DNA of 64,000 nucleotides from Petaurus breviceps papuanus (Eukaryota; Chordata; Mammalia; Diprotodontia; Petauridae): NCBI GenBank assembly GCA_028583685.1, contig JAMXIF010000220.1, positions 39,234,426 through 39,298,425 on the forward strand, in the 5' to 3' direction. The position numbers were made by a program, and so were the translations under genes. The notes beneath the pieces were generated by a model. It did not search any database, was not told the DNA's origin, and worked only from the letters and a program-made list of their open reading frames with translations. Positions 54,379 through 64,000 of this stretch are shown piece by piece (position 1 is the stretch's first letter; the number at the start of each line of letters is the position of its first letter).

Positions 54379-55436
54379 TGTAATGTCAAGCAAAATGGTA
54401 CTTACACAAATGTCTTTAAGCCTCACCTGTGATTATATAGTCTTTATTAGAAACAGAACCTGTGAGGCCCACAGTGGGAAAAACTTGCCAAAAGAGAATA
54501 TAAAAACCCAAGCATGTGCGGGGACCAAGCAGAACTGAGAGTAAGGATGACTGTGGTGCCAGCATTCTGTCTGTTCTATATGTGTTGATGTTACTTTGTC
54601 AGACCTATCTGCTGACAGAAGACATTTTTGTTGTTACAGAAGCCCTGGGACCTTACTGCTGGTTCAGAAGCCCTGAAAGAGGACTTTTCTGTTGTTTATA
54701 TAAGTTCTGAAGGAGGGTTTTATTGATGTTTTCAGAGGTTCTGGGACTTTACTGATGATTTATATTAATTTCTCAGAAAGAAGGCCTGTCTGTTGGTCTG
54801 TGTTGATTTCACAGGCAGAAAGTGAATGGATGATAGTGCCAGCAATATGTGTGAGCATTGTTGTGTTAAGCTTGATGTGTGGAGCTATACCAGGTGCTGG
54901 ACCAGAACTGGACTGGGAACTCGACCCGGAGCTAGGAGTTGCCTACATGTGAATCCAGGTGACAGGTGAATTCAGGAAAAATCTGGGATCATGGAAGAGG
55001 AACCATGGAGTTTTGAAGTCAGCCTTGAGTAGAGATGAAAGGACTTTTACTTGGGTACTTAGTGCTGACTGATGAGATCATAATTTACTGTGACCTATGA
55101 GTAGGGGACCTTTGTACTTTGTACTGCTTAAGGATGATTGCTTTTTAAGGATTGGAAGCCAGTCTCCAATCAAGAGAAAAGACTTTGGATGGGTACTTTA
55201 TATTGAGTGATTCAGATTGTGACTTGCTGAATTATGTCTTTTGTTTAAGAATATGTGTCCACTTTAGTAATAAGTTGTTATGTTATATCATTATGAATAT
55301 GAAACTTTGGTTTGTGTGAATGTTTTGCTTTAGTTTATTGCTGAACCAATAGAGCATTCACTATACTATGTGATCAGAACCTTAAAGCTATTCACAGCAG
55401 CAGACCTCTGGAGAGCTGCTTGTGCTTGGCTTTGCA
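54379..55436 (+). repeat. Solo LTR of ERV-L type, about 1.06 kb, in HAL1 copy 3
   Basis: Starts TGTAATGTCAAGC, ends GGCTTTGCA. Flanks GTTAT (54374-54378) and GTTAC (55437-55441) are a 5-bp target with one change, and removing the LTR rejoins the HAL1 sequence at the end of ORF1. A TATA-like GAATATAAAAACCC lies near 54498. The last 250 bp match the LTR at 3952-5079 (CACTATACTATGTGATCAGA, GCTTGGCTTT). No viral genes. Confidence 0.88.
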
Positions 55437-55484
55437 GTTACAAATATCATCTTCCCATGTAGGAATGTAAACAGTTTAACCTTA

Positions 55485-56513
55485 TTAAGGTCGTTATGAT
55501 TTCCCTTTCCTGTTTATCTTTTAATGTTTCTCTTGCGTTTTGTACTTGAAAGTCAAATTTTTCTATTCAGCTCTGGTCTTTTCAACAAGAATGTTTTAAA
55601 TTCCTCTCTCTCTCACTGAATGTCTATTTTTTCCCTGAAGGTATACTCTGTTTTTCTGGTAGGTGATTCTTGGTTGTAATCCTAGCTCCTTTGCCCTCTG
55701 GAATATCATATTCCAAGACCCATGAATCTTTAATGTAGAAGCTGCTAAATCTTATGTCATCCTGACTGTAGCTTCATAATACTTGAATTGTTTCTTTCTG
55801 TCTGCTTGCAATATTTTCTCCTTGACTTGGGAACTCTGGGATTTGTCTATAATATTCCTGGGAGTTTTCATGTTGGGATCTCTTTCAGGAAGTGATCAAT
55901 GGATTCTTTCCAATTCTGTTTTACCCTCTGTTTCTAGAATATTGAGGTAAATTTCCTTGATAATTTCTTTTTTTTTTACTTTTTTTTGGAGGGGGGAAGG
56001 TAGGGCAATTGGGCTTAAATGCCCAATGTCACATGGCTAGTTTTGTGTGTGTGTGTGTGTGTGTTTGTGTGTGTGTTAAGTGTCTGAGGTCAGATTTGAA
56101 CTCAGGTCCTTCTGACTCCAGGGCCAGTGCTCTATTCACTGGGCCACCTAGCCACACCCAATAATTTCTTGAAAGATGATTTCTAGGCTCTTGTTTTGAT
56201 CATGGATTTAAGATAGTCCAATAATTTTTAAATTATCTCTCCTGGCTCTATTCTCCAGCTTGTTTTTCCAATGATGATACTTCACATTGTCTTCTATTTT
56301 CCTTCTCTTGATTTTGTTTTGTTGCTCATTGGTTTCTCATAAAGTCATTATCTTACATTGCCCCATTCTAATTTTTAAGGAATTATTTTCTTCAGTGAGC
56401 TTTTGGACTTCCTTTTCCATTTGGCCAACAGCTTTAAAGTTATTCTTCTAATTATTTTTTGTACCTCTTTTGCCTTTTGATTAGTATGGTTTCTAAGGTC
56501 TTATTTATTTGGT

Positions 56514-56547
<34 letters not shown>

Positions 56548-56800
56548 ATCTCCTTTATCAAGCTGTTGACTCTTTTCTCATGAATTTCTTGCATCATTCT
56601 CATTTCTCTTCCTGATTTTCCTCTGCCTCTCTTACCTGATTTTCCAAATTCTTTTTGAGTTTTTTCATGGTCTGCAACCAATTTATAGTTTTTCTTGGAG
56701 GCTTTGGATGTAGGAGCTATGACTTTCTTGACTTCTTTGGAGTGTTTTTTTTTAATAGTCCTTGACATCATAGTAACTTCATATAGTCATAGGCTTTTTG
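55485..56800 (-). pseudogene. HAL1 copy 3 ORF1 pseudogene
   Basis: The minus frame 56505-56771 holds KEVKKVIAPTSKASKKNYKL, the conserved N-terminal segment, followed by the charged coiled-coil-like stretch (EFGKSGKRGRGKSGREMRMM). A (TG)n at 56511-56547 and the SINE at 55970-56160 interrupt it, and stops are frequent. Same domain order as the other ORF1 copies. Confidence 0.75.
55970..56160 (-). mobile_element. tRNA-derived SINE with internal (TG)n, in HAL1 ORF1
   Basis: Plus strand: AGGGCAATTGGGCTTAAATG, CCAATGTCACATGGCTAG, a (TG)n at 56043-56077, GATTTGAACTCAGGTCCTTC, CACTGGGCCACCTAGCCAC. The perfect 10-bp TSD ATAATTTCTT lies at 55960-55969 and 56161-56170. The TG repeat sits in the middle of the core region. 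Confidence 0.92.
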
Positions 56801-57146
56801 TATTGTTTGCTCTTTTCCCCAACCTATTATATGACTTTTAGTTAGTTAAAATAAAGCCCTTCTTCCAGTGTGGAGGGTGCACTGTTCAAAGCTTCACGGG
56901 TTTTATGCATCTGATTTCAGAGATAATTCTAGAGACATGTAAGTTTTCTGTTCTTCCAAGGTGGTATGATAAGGAGAGGTGTTTACTTCTCTTCTGTGCT
57001 TTGGTGTGTGAGAAATCACCAGTATTCTTTTCTGCCTTGAAACTATGAGGAGGGTTCTCCCTCCACTGTAACTGCAAGCTCCACTATGCTACTGTTCCTC
57101 CTTGCCCTCAGTTTTCCACCCAGGCCTGGGACCCAGCCAGGTAAAA

Positions 57147-57177
57147 GCTGCTACTGCTACTGCTACTGCTATTGCTG
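57147..57177. repeat. (CTGCTA)n short repeat in L1/HAL1 5'UTR
   Basis: CTGCTACTGCTACTGCTACT-type repeat. Similar CTGCTACTGCTGCTGCT runs occur at 110-130 and 11440-11480 (opposite strand) in the 5'UTRs of the related copies, so the tract is ancestral to the family. Confidence 0.85.
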
Positions 57178-57849
57178 TGGATTCAGGCACTCCCAATGCT
57201 GCTCCTGATTTTCTGGGGCCAGTGCTGTGCTAATGCAACCTGTGCTAGACTACACTCTACTTTCACATAGATGAGTCAGATGCTTCCTGCTCACCTTCCG
57301 AGTTGACTTTGGTGTCTGTGGTCTAAGAGGTCTGGAAAACAACATTGCTGCCAGTGATTCAGTCACCCAGAGGCCTGCTTCTAGTTTGCTGGGACCTGGT
57401 TTGTGCTATTGTGGCCTGTGCTGGACTGCACTCTTTTCTCACCTTGATGCAATAGACATTTCTTGCCAACCTTCCAAGTTGTCTTGGGTTGGAAATTTAT
57501 TTCACTCTGTCTTTTTGTGGGCTCTGTTGCTCTAGAATTCATTTAGTCATTTTTAAAGGTATTTGAATGGGGTTGGGGGAGAGGTCAGGCAAGTTCCTGC
57601 CTTTACTCCACCATCTTGGCTCTGCCCCCAGAACATACTTCTTCTACAACTCCATTTGTTGAAACCGTTCTTTTCCTTGTATGCCCGACTCAGGTGCTAT
57701 TTTATCCACAAAATATTTCTTATCAGCTGAAAATAATCTATCAAATTTTGCCAGAGCATTTTGTCAGGATCTCTGCTTTTTTCCCCATAACTTCTATATA
57801 TTTTGTGTAATGCTATTACAATAATTAGCTCATTTAAATGAACAGTGTA

Positions 57850-57925
57850 GATAGATGATAGAGAGAGAGAGAGATAGACATATAGACAGAAAGACAGATA
57901 GATAAACAGATAGATAGAGGCTCTT
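57850..57925. repeat. (GATA)n/(GACA)n microsatellite
   Basis: TAGATAGATGATAGAGAGAG followed by AGATAGACAT and AGATAGATAAACAGATAG variants. Confidence 0.9.
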
Positions 57926-57929
57926 AAGG

Positions 57930-60636
57930 TCCAGGTAGTTCCTTCTTCTTTGATTTTCTTTCCTTTACATAACTAGGTTTAAGTATTGGTAAAATATCTC
58001 TTAGTCCAACACTTAAGTAAAATTACTTACGTCTTGTCAGAAATGGATTTTCTGTCTAATTATATTATTTTTATCTATCTCTAGTTCATCTCTGGCTTCA
58101 TCGTGGTTGGGGCACAATTCATTTCGATGCTTACATTTAGAGAAGAAAGCCTCAGGTTACATAATTTTGTCTGTGGACAAAAAGCCATCAGGAAGGGAAA
58201 TTGGAAAATAAACCGACAGCACCTTTTCTCAGAATTTCCGTCAGATTTCGTATTCTACTCAAAGATTCCATAATGCCAATAATGCTCCTCAACACCCTCC
58301 TTCTCTGACAAAGTTCATTCATACTTTTGCTCCTCACAGGCAGACTGAAATTGTTTGCTTCCACCAACCACTCCCAATGAGAAAGCATATCTGCCCCTGG
58401 TTCTGAAATAGTATCATACTTTTATTTTAATTCTTTAGGACATGGCCAAGTCTCTCACACAATAGTTTTGATACAATTCAAAGAGTTCCATAAGTCCCAT
58501 TCACACTTGGTTTTGATTGATTTGACCAAGAAGTGTTCATTCTTAATTACTTTTAAGTGATTGGAAAAACTAATAAAGTCCCACCTTTACATTTTCCCCA
58601 CCTCTCTGTTTTAATACTTTCTATTCTTATCAGTCTCTTGGAGCATGTTTGGCACAGTCCATAGTCTCAAAATTTGGTTAGTGGTTTAGGGTCTTGGAGG
58701 AGATTCAACATTACCATTTGTTGCATAGCTTTCCCAATTCCTTGTACTAAGTTATCTCAAAATACTTATGTGTGGCACAATTTATAATCAAATTGGGTAA
58801 TTAATGTTTTTCCTTCTCCAGAAGATTTATATTCTTGTTGCAGTAGAAAAAAGTCTACCATACAGTTTTAATACAAAGATAGCTGTTACTTTTTTTTCAA
58901 CCTGAAAAGAAATACTATTCTTATGGTCTTTAGTGACTTAGGCCTCCCTTACAAATGAGCTGATCTAAGACTTGCCAGAATGACTCTCAATATTCACTTT
59001 CATGATGATAACATCATAAAAAGATTGGGGTTTAACCTAGCCCCTCAAATTTTATCTCTGATACATTAACTAGGTGAAAACATACCTTAATTATTAAATT
59101 CAAAGACATTAGACTTAAACATAAATATTCTTTGAGATCCATTATTTGAAGTGAATTGACAATATACAGGAAATGTCTTCCAATTAACTAAGGAAACTTA
59201 ATCAGGCCTTGGAATTATTTATAGACTATTAATTTGAGTTTGTAAGGATTGAATTTCCAGAAATTAGACCTTATAGGTTTATAATTCATAAGAAGAAACT
59301 ATCTGAGTTTTGACAGAGATAAGTATGCAAGAGGACCATTTAGCTTCAAAAGGTCTAGAGAATGTTAGACTGTTCATCTTCCTATCATTAGCCTAAACTA
59401 TAACCCCAAATCCACTGGTATCAGAGTCAAGAACCAAACTGAATGTAGATTCCCAATGCTTATAAAGTACTTCTTGAACACCCCTCAAATGGGAGTGAAA
59501 AAAAAGCTTCAGTAGCCTGGAATAGTGTGCTATGCATTTACAAGTTCTCTGTAAGCTTGAGGCCATTTTCCCTTGAATTCTGTACAGACTCTTAGAAGAT
59601 TGTGTCATGAAATTTAGTAAGATATTTTATATCGTGTCCTTTTCATACAACCTTAATAAATATCCATTTCTAAAAGCCACCTAAGGCTTTCTGATTAAAA
59701 TGATATACAACTGGCAATCTTTTGAGAAAGTTCACCTTGTGGGCCTAGGGTTAATGGCATTAGATAATCATCCCTGACCCCTTCCAGGGGTACAACTGGT
59801 ACCTTAAAAGGGAGAGAAACCTAAAATATTAGATCTGCAAATGCATCTCATCTTTGAGAATGAGAGTTGAGATAAAGATCCTGATATTTCATATGTGTAA
59901 CACTTTTATTTGTACTGAGGCCTAGGCTATTATCAGAGGTTCAGTCATTGCCATATACACAAGTACTTAGAGGAATGCCCTCTGTACCACTTCTTCCATG
60001 TATAAGAATTCCCAGGTGCACACATATAGAGTAGACTCATATTTTCTGGCAGAATCCTATAAGGACAGAGATAATTACCAGAAACTGTTCAGGGTCAGAA
60101 AAAGAGAGATCCTTGGAACCACATAGGATCAAATATAAATGCCAAGTCCCATAAGGATCTGGTATATGAGGGATCTATAATTATGGAGACTTAAACAAGA
60201 GGGAACAAGAGTTATCATAATAACAAGAAATATTCACCCCCTATGCTATAGCCCTTCTCAAGTTAGTACTGTAAATCAGAGGGACCACCAGCACTGGTAC
60301 ATGGGCACAGAGTTCTCTATGCCCTTAGAAAGTCTTTCTAAGTTCTTCTTATGTAAATGAAAATTAATCTGTATTTGATACTTTGTTATTCTGAGTGCTT
60401 ATATATGGACTAACTTCCTTGTGGAGTACAAAACAAACCTACTAAATAACTAAAATAAAAATTAACTGAAGTTATTGAATTTACTGGGTTTTGAAGGGGA
60501 AACAGGAGGAAGTAGATTTTTGGCAAAATAGCCTGGGCTCTTTTTGTCGACACAGATCCTCTTATAAAAGGTTTTTACATTTTGCGGGCACATAGTTTCT
60601 TATTAGCAATAGGTTAGTCTTCAGAGTGCTGTTGTA
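57930..60636. other. Large unassigned AT-rich block
   Basis: About 2.7 kb without a repeat family, gene or RNA that I can name. Frames of 66 and 71 codons on the minus strand (58188-58388; 59393-59608) show no recognised domain. Either unique DNA or an old repeat beyond recognition by eye. Confidence 0.4.
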
Positions 60637-60650
60637 AGTGACAAAGTAGG

Positions 60651-60804
60651 GGCAGCCAGGTAGCACAGCAAGTAAGAGCACCGGCTCCAGTGTTGAGAAG
60701 ACCTGGAGATCAAATCCTGGGCTCAGATACTCAGCACACCCAGAAATAACTGGCCTTGTAACCTTGAGCAAGTTACTTAACCCTGATTGCTTTAAAAAAA
60801 AATG
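60651..60804 (+). mobile_element. SINE monomer with A-type head and B-type tail
   Basis: The 5' half carries unit-A words (GCCAGGTAGCACAGCAAG, GAGCACCGGCTCCAGTGTTG). The 3' half carries unit-B words (CACCCAGAAATAACTGGCC, AACCCTGATTGC and an A-run). TSD AGTGACAAAGTAGG at 60637-60650 and 60805-60818. It looks like a dimer collapsed by recombination between its two units, or the founder form of the dimer. Confidence 0.92.
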
Positions 60805-61085
60805 AGTGACAAAGTAGGTGTGAACCCAGTTAGTTTTGCACAATTGAGAATTATTAAATTTTGGCTTAAGTCATTGTGGCTACCCAATTAGCACAGTGCT
60901 GGTAGAGAGAGATGGATAAGGAGCTGCAAAAGACTGAATTTGAGGAGAACATAATTACTGTGGCAAAGGTACCTTTGGCAAGTTTTTATGGGAGGGATCA
61001 ATGATGATAGAACATAAAGACTGAGTCCCAAAACCAGAAGGTGAAAGCCATCAGAGTAGTTATGAAATTGGCACAGGTAGATAAA

Positions 61086-61431
61086 GTAGGAAGCACCCAC
61101 ATTCTCAAGCCTTTAAAACAGAACAGGCTACTTCAGGCAAAGGTCCTCCTCTCCCCACTCACAGCAACCACCCAGCGTCCCGGAAGCGCGCTCCCAGCAG
61201 CTCCGGCCCCTGGCAGTCCTCAGCAGGAGTCCTTAGCAGAAATTCTGGCTGACTCAAAAAGGGCTTCGTGCTGCCGCTGTCCCTGCTGCCACTGCTGCCA
61301 CCGCTACCGCTGCCGCTGCTGCCACCACAGGAACTCTAGCTTGGCTTCCGTTTCCTCTTGCTCTGCCCCTTCCTGCTACGTCAGCAAGTCCAATGGGGCA
61401 TGGAAGATCTTTAAATCCCATAACCCTTACA
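61086..61431 (-). repeat. 3' LTR of the ERV-L fossil
   Basis: On the minus strand it starts at 61431 with TGTAAGGGTTATGGGATT and AAAGATCTTCC, matching the opening of the solo LTR at 39236-39773. It ends near 61086 in a GGGTGCTTCCTAC-like terminus comparable to GGGGTGCTTGCTGCTACA there. A purine-rich stretch ending GGGGCCGAA lies just upstream as a likely polypurine tract. It contains a CpG-rich CTGCCG/CTGCCA repeat at about 61270-61327, which yields the meaningless Cys- and Ala-rich frames here. Confidence 0.75.
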
Positions 61432-61904
61432 TTCGGCCCCAAGATCTTTCATGTCCCTTACTTGGCAAAAATACAGTAGGAATAACTGGTGTCAACAAAA
61501 TTTCACAACAATATAACAAGAATAGCACACAATAAACACAGAAAACCATATTTTAGGGTGGGGCTTGAGCACAAGCTCCCCATCATTCCCCCCACCCCGA
61601 ACAAATGGGGCCCCAAAATCTTGTGGTAAAGGATGAAGGTCTCTTCTTCCATGGCTACTTGCTGCTGAAATCGGATGTAGAGCTGTCCCTGTCCTAAGGG
61701 GTCCCATTTGAGAGGTCAGTTTTTAATATGCTTGATGCCAGGTCCACGGGTGACACATCACAGTTGCAGACAGGGGGTGACATCCAGATTAAGCTATCAG
61801 GGATCTACAGGTGTAGGGTACCAAGCCTGCGGAAACAAATCTAGCAAACAAGGTGACCAAACAAAAAAATCAAGAAGAAGCAAAATAACCAGACTATTGT
61901 AGCC

Positions 61905-62402
61905 TCACTCACGGTAGAATAAATGAGTTAAGGGTACAATTTTGTAATCATCTTCTCCAGAATAAACAATAGTTACAGTGTTATCCCTCCCATATGCTAT
62001 AATCTCTGCAGCCTTTGGAACATCATCTGGCTTCCATTTTACCCATACTTTAGCTCCTGATTTTATTCTATCAGTAGAACCAAATCCTTCAGTTCCTGTG
62101 ACAGTTATTTTGGAAGGAGGGTCAGTTTTTACAAGTGGTATTGTTTTACAAGGAATGATAATCACTTGAACTATCCTATCATTTTTGTGAATCTGTATGG
62201 GCCCTTCACCTAAATTCTGGAATGTTATAACAATTTCTCCTAGATAATTAGAATCTATTACTCCAGCCAATACATGTATTCCTTGAGCTGCTAATCCTGA
62301 TTTGGGTAAAATCTGTCCAAAGTGATTTTTAGGGAATCTTATGCATATCCCACTGGAGATTTTTTTATTTCTTTTCTGTCCAACCAAAAGTCCTCTAAAC
62401 AA
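61905..62402 (-). pseudogene. ERV-L dUTPase domain (with the end of the integrase region)
   Basis: Frame of 165 codons. dUTPase hydrolyses dUTP to dUMP and limits uracil in viral DNA. Visible motifs: PKSGLAAQGIHVLAGVIDSN (motif around the uracil-binding loop, G-V-I-D), YLGEIVITFQNLG, and IHKNDRIVQVII (conserved G/N-D-R-I-A/V-Q). Its position 3' of integrase is specific to ERV-L type pol. Fossil, part of a broken element. Confidence 0.9.
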
Positions 62403-63036
62403 TGTAAATCATACCCCACTGAACCAGGTGGTCCTGGGTATGGTGCTGGGATATATGGCCTCAAGGTCCAATACTCAATATTTGGGATCTTATGTGTTTG
62501 TTGTTTTCTAATTTGCAGATTGGGGGTCATCATTCTGGCTAGAGGTGTACTTCCTCCCAATGGTCTATTATTCAAATTATGCAAAGCCATGAACAAATTA
62601 TCCTTCCAATGTTGATATGAATTATTGGAACTTAACTTCCTCAACTGTTTTTCAGTAATCCATTCATTATTTCAATTAACCCAGATGCTTCTGGATAATA
62701 TGGAACATGATATATCCATTCTATATTGTTTAGTATACAATACTTCTTCATTTCATTGCCTTTGAAATGTGACCCATTGTCACTTTGAATCTGCATTGGG
62801 GTTCCATAATATAGACTTATGTGATCTAGAGTTTTACAAGTGTTTTTCTGGGTTGCATTCTTATAAGGACAAGCTACTAGTACACCTGAATAGGTGTCAA
62901 CACAAGTACATATAAATCTGCATCCTTTATCCAGTGGTAGTGGACCAATACAATCTATTTGCCAGATTTGGGCTGGGACTTTTCCTCTTGCTATCTCTCC
63001 AGTTACTACCCGAGGAATAATTTGCTCCTTTTCCAA
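62403..63036 (-). pseudogene. ERV-L integrase (catalytic core and C-terminal part)
   Basis: Integrase joins viral DNA to host DNA. The core frame (62641-63036) shows WQIDCIGPLP with the first catalytic Asp, TCVDTYSGVLVACP, IQSDNGSHFKG with the second Asp, and the VPYYPEASGLIEIMNG segment with the Glu of the D,D-35-E triad. The next frame (62339-62644) carries the LNNRPLGGSTPLARM segment typical of retroviral integrases. Upstream, near 63040-63210, lies the HHCC zinc-binding region. Fossil. Confidence 0.9.
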
Positions 63037-63228
63037 TTGACATATATGACATTCTTCTGCTATCTGTTTTAACAGTGAATGAGAGATACTAATACCTCAA
63101 TCTTGTGCCCACTGGTGTGTGGCCTGGACCCCCAAATGGCCTGCTGTTTGGTGGACCCATTTTGCTAATACCGGATCATCAGTTGTTGTCAAAGTAGGGA
63201 CAATATGTTCAGTAGCAATCTTTCCCAG

Positions 63229-63966
63229 TCAATCAGCATGAGCATTGTACTCACGTTCTGGTGTGGTGGGGGCCACATGAGCATCTACATGAAAAACTGA
63301 CAAGTCAGTGACCAAAGACATGTTCCAGATATCTTCCCATAATTCTTTGCCCCAGACTTGTTTGCCATGAATTTCCCAATTTTCATTTTTCCACATGGGC
63401 ATCCATGTAGCTAACCCATTAGCTACCTCCCATGAATCAGTGAATATATGACACTGTCCTCCTTGTTCTATTTTGATGGCTTGATATACTGCCATAAATT
63501 CAGCATATTGGCTACTTGCACCTATCCCAGTACTTTCCAAAGTCCTTCTAGTACATGGGTTATAGGCCACTGCTTTCCAATGTCTTTTTTGCCCCAAATA
63601 TTTTGCTGTCCCATCAGTAAACCATGCATGTCTCTTTTGTTCTTCAGTTAATACATCATATCCCTCATTCCATTTTACAGTGGACTGTACCAACTGTTGC
63701 TTTGGCTCAGGGGTTGTGTCATTCCTCTCAATTTCTATGTTTGCTACAGATTCATGTAGAGCAGAGACTCCGCTTTTGCCTGTTTTCGCTCTATTTTGAA
63801 TATACCACTTCCATTTGATTATACTAGCCTCTTGGGCATGTCCAATTCTGTGAGAAGCTGGGGTACTCATTACCCAGGTCATAATTGGGATTCCAGGTCT
63901 TAATATCACTTCATGGCCCAGAGTCAGTTGTTCAGTCTCCACCAAAGCCCAATATGCAGCTAACAA
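63229..63966 (-). pseudogene. ERV-L RNase H and RT-connection region
   Basis: Frame of 245 codons. RNase H removes RNA from the RNA/DNA hybrid. HAWFTDGTAKYLG holds the first catalytic Asp; SSQYAEFMAVYQAI holds the Glu; HIFTDSWEVANGLATW holds the next Asp; VFHVDAHV holds the C-terminal His/Asp region. The N-terminal 80 residues resemble the RT connection domain of HERV-L/MuERV-L type pol (LRPGIPIMTWVMSTPASHRI). It continues to the right past 63966. Confidence 0.9.
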
Positions 63967-64000
63967 TTGCTTTTCAAAAGGTATATACTGGACTCCAGAT

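Larger units (their letters stand above)
52841..57629 (-). mobile_element. HAL1 copy 3: full-length, chimeric with an L1 3' end
   Basis: TSD AGAACATA at 52833-52840 and 57630-57637. From the right (minus strand): 5' end GGGGCAGAGCCAAGATGG, 5'UTR to about 56800, ORF1 about 56800-55485, HAL1 GA-rich 3' region to about 53900. It then switches to sequence identical in order to the end of L1 ORF2 and the L1 3'UTR (53890-52860), which HAL1 copies 1 and 2 lack. A solo LTR (54379-55436) and a SINE (55970-56160) interrupt it. Without them and their duplications the unit is about 3.5 kb. The outer end carries a run of C on the minus strand instead of a normal A-tail. Confidence 0.88.
61086..64000 (-). 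mobile_element. ERV-L type endogenous retrovirus fossil, 3' part
   Basis: Minus-strand order from the right edge: RNase H, integrase, integrase C-terminal part, dUTPase, short noncoding stretch, LTR. A dUTPase after integrase and no envelope gene is the hallmark of ERV-L (class III). It is broken, with about three interruptions in the visible pol region, yet long frames survive (245 and 165 codons), so it is probably younger than the decayed LTRs nearby; age perhaps some tens of millions of years. The 5' part (5' LTR, gag, protease, RT) lies beyond 64000. Confidence 0.92.

Noticed and set aside
61041-61535. 164-codon plus-strand frame with a CRCPCCHCC-like Cys-rich part
   Set aside because: Antisense of the ERV-L LTR; the Cys/His run is the translated CTGCCG repeat, not a zinc finger.
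1-64000. CRISPR array, bacterial operon, phage or plasmid content
   Set aside because: Density of SINE, L1, ERV-L and MIR sequence with TSDs shows vertebrate nuclear DNA; no regularly spaced repeats or operon-like gene strings.

Overview
The window is mammalian nuclear DNA, almost certainly marsupial. The evidence is the repeat content: tRNA-derived CORE-SINEs with an RTE-type tail (Mar1-like), marsupial-type L1 and half-L1 (HAL1) elements, MIR/THER SINEs, old L2/L3/CR1 LINEs and ERV-L type LTRs. All identifications come from memory of the families and from comparing copies inside the window; no database search was run. I found no host protein-coding gene, exon or RNA gene that I can support. 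The window looks like intergenic or deep-intronic sequence, AT-rich and saturated with repeats. The species cannot be fixed.

Layout. 1-5.1 kb: clipped antisense L1/HAL1 5' end, a SINE, two solo LTRs (863-1276; 3952-5079) and an old antisense L1 3' end. 5-11 kb: mostly unassigned sequence with scattered SINEs and MIRs. 11.04-14.24 kb: full-length HAL1 inserted in an older SINE, itself hit by a truncated dimeric SINE. 14.3-17 kb: largely repeat-poor. 17.5-18.35 kb: an internally deleted Tigger1 DNA transposon inside another SINE. 19.4-25 kb: ancient CR1 and L2/L3 remains on the minus strand. 25.7-26.6 kb: a dimeric SINE and a Tigger/pogo transposase fossil. 30.1-33.6 kb: a second complete dimeric SINE, a CT microsatellite, an antisense L1 tail split by an LTR, and an L1 reduced to 5'UTR plus reverse transcriptase. 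38.4-41.6 kb: a second HAL1 holding a solo LTR. 44.4-48.3 kb: stacked antisense L1/HAL1 pieces. 49.5-51.9 kb: probable L2/L3 remnants with a SINE. 52.8-57.6 kb: a third, chimeric HAL1 on the minus strand carrying a solo LTR and a SINE. 61.1-64.0 kb: the 3' part of an ERV-L type fossil on the minus strand (RNase H, integrase, dUTPase, 3' LTR) running off the right edge.

The biology is layered retrotransposition. L1 supplies the machinery for HAL1 and probably some SINEs; an RTE LINE probably mobilised the Mar1-type SINEs; ERV-L elements mostly survive as solo LTRs. Several insertions can be dated relative to one another through target-site duplications (TSDs). The most interesting signals are an Alu-like two-headed SINE with distinct left and right halves, HAL1 elements with an internally duplicated 3' region, and a Tigger1 copy that closely resembles the eutherian element as I remember it.
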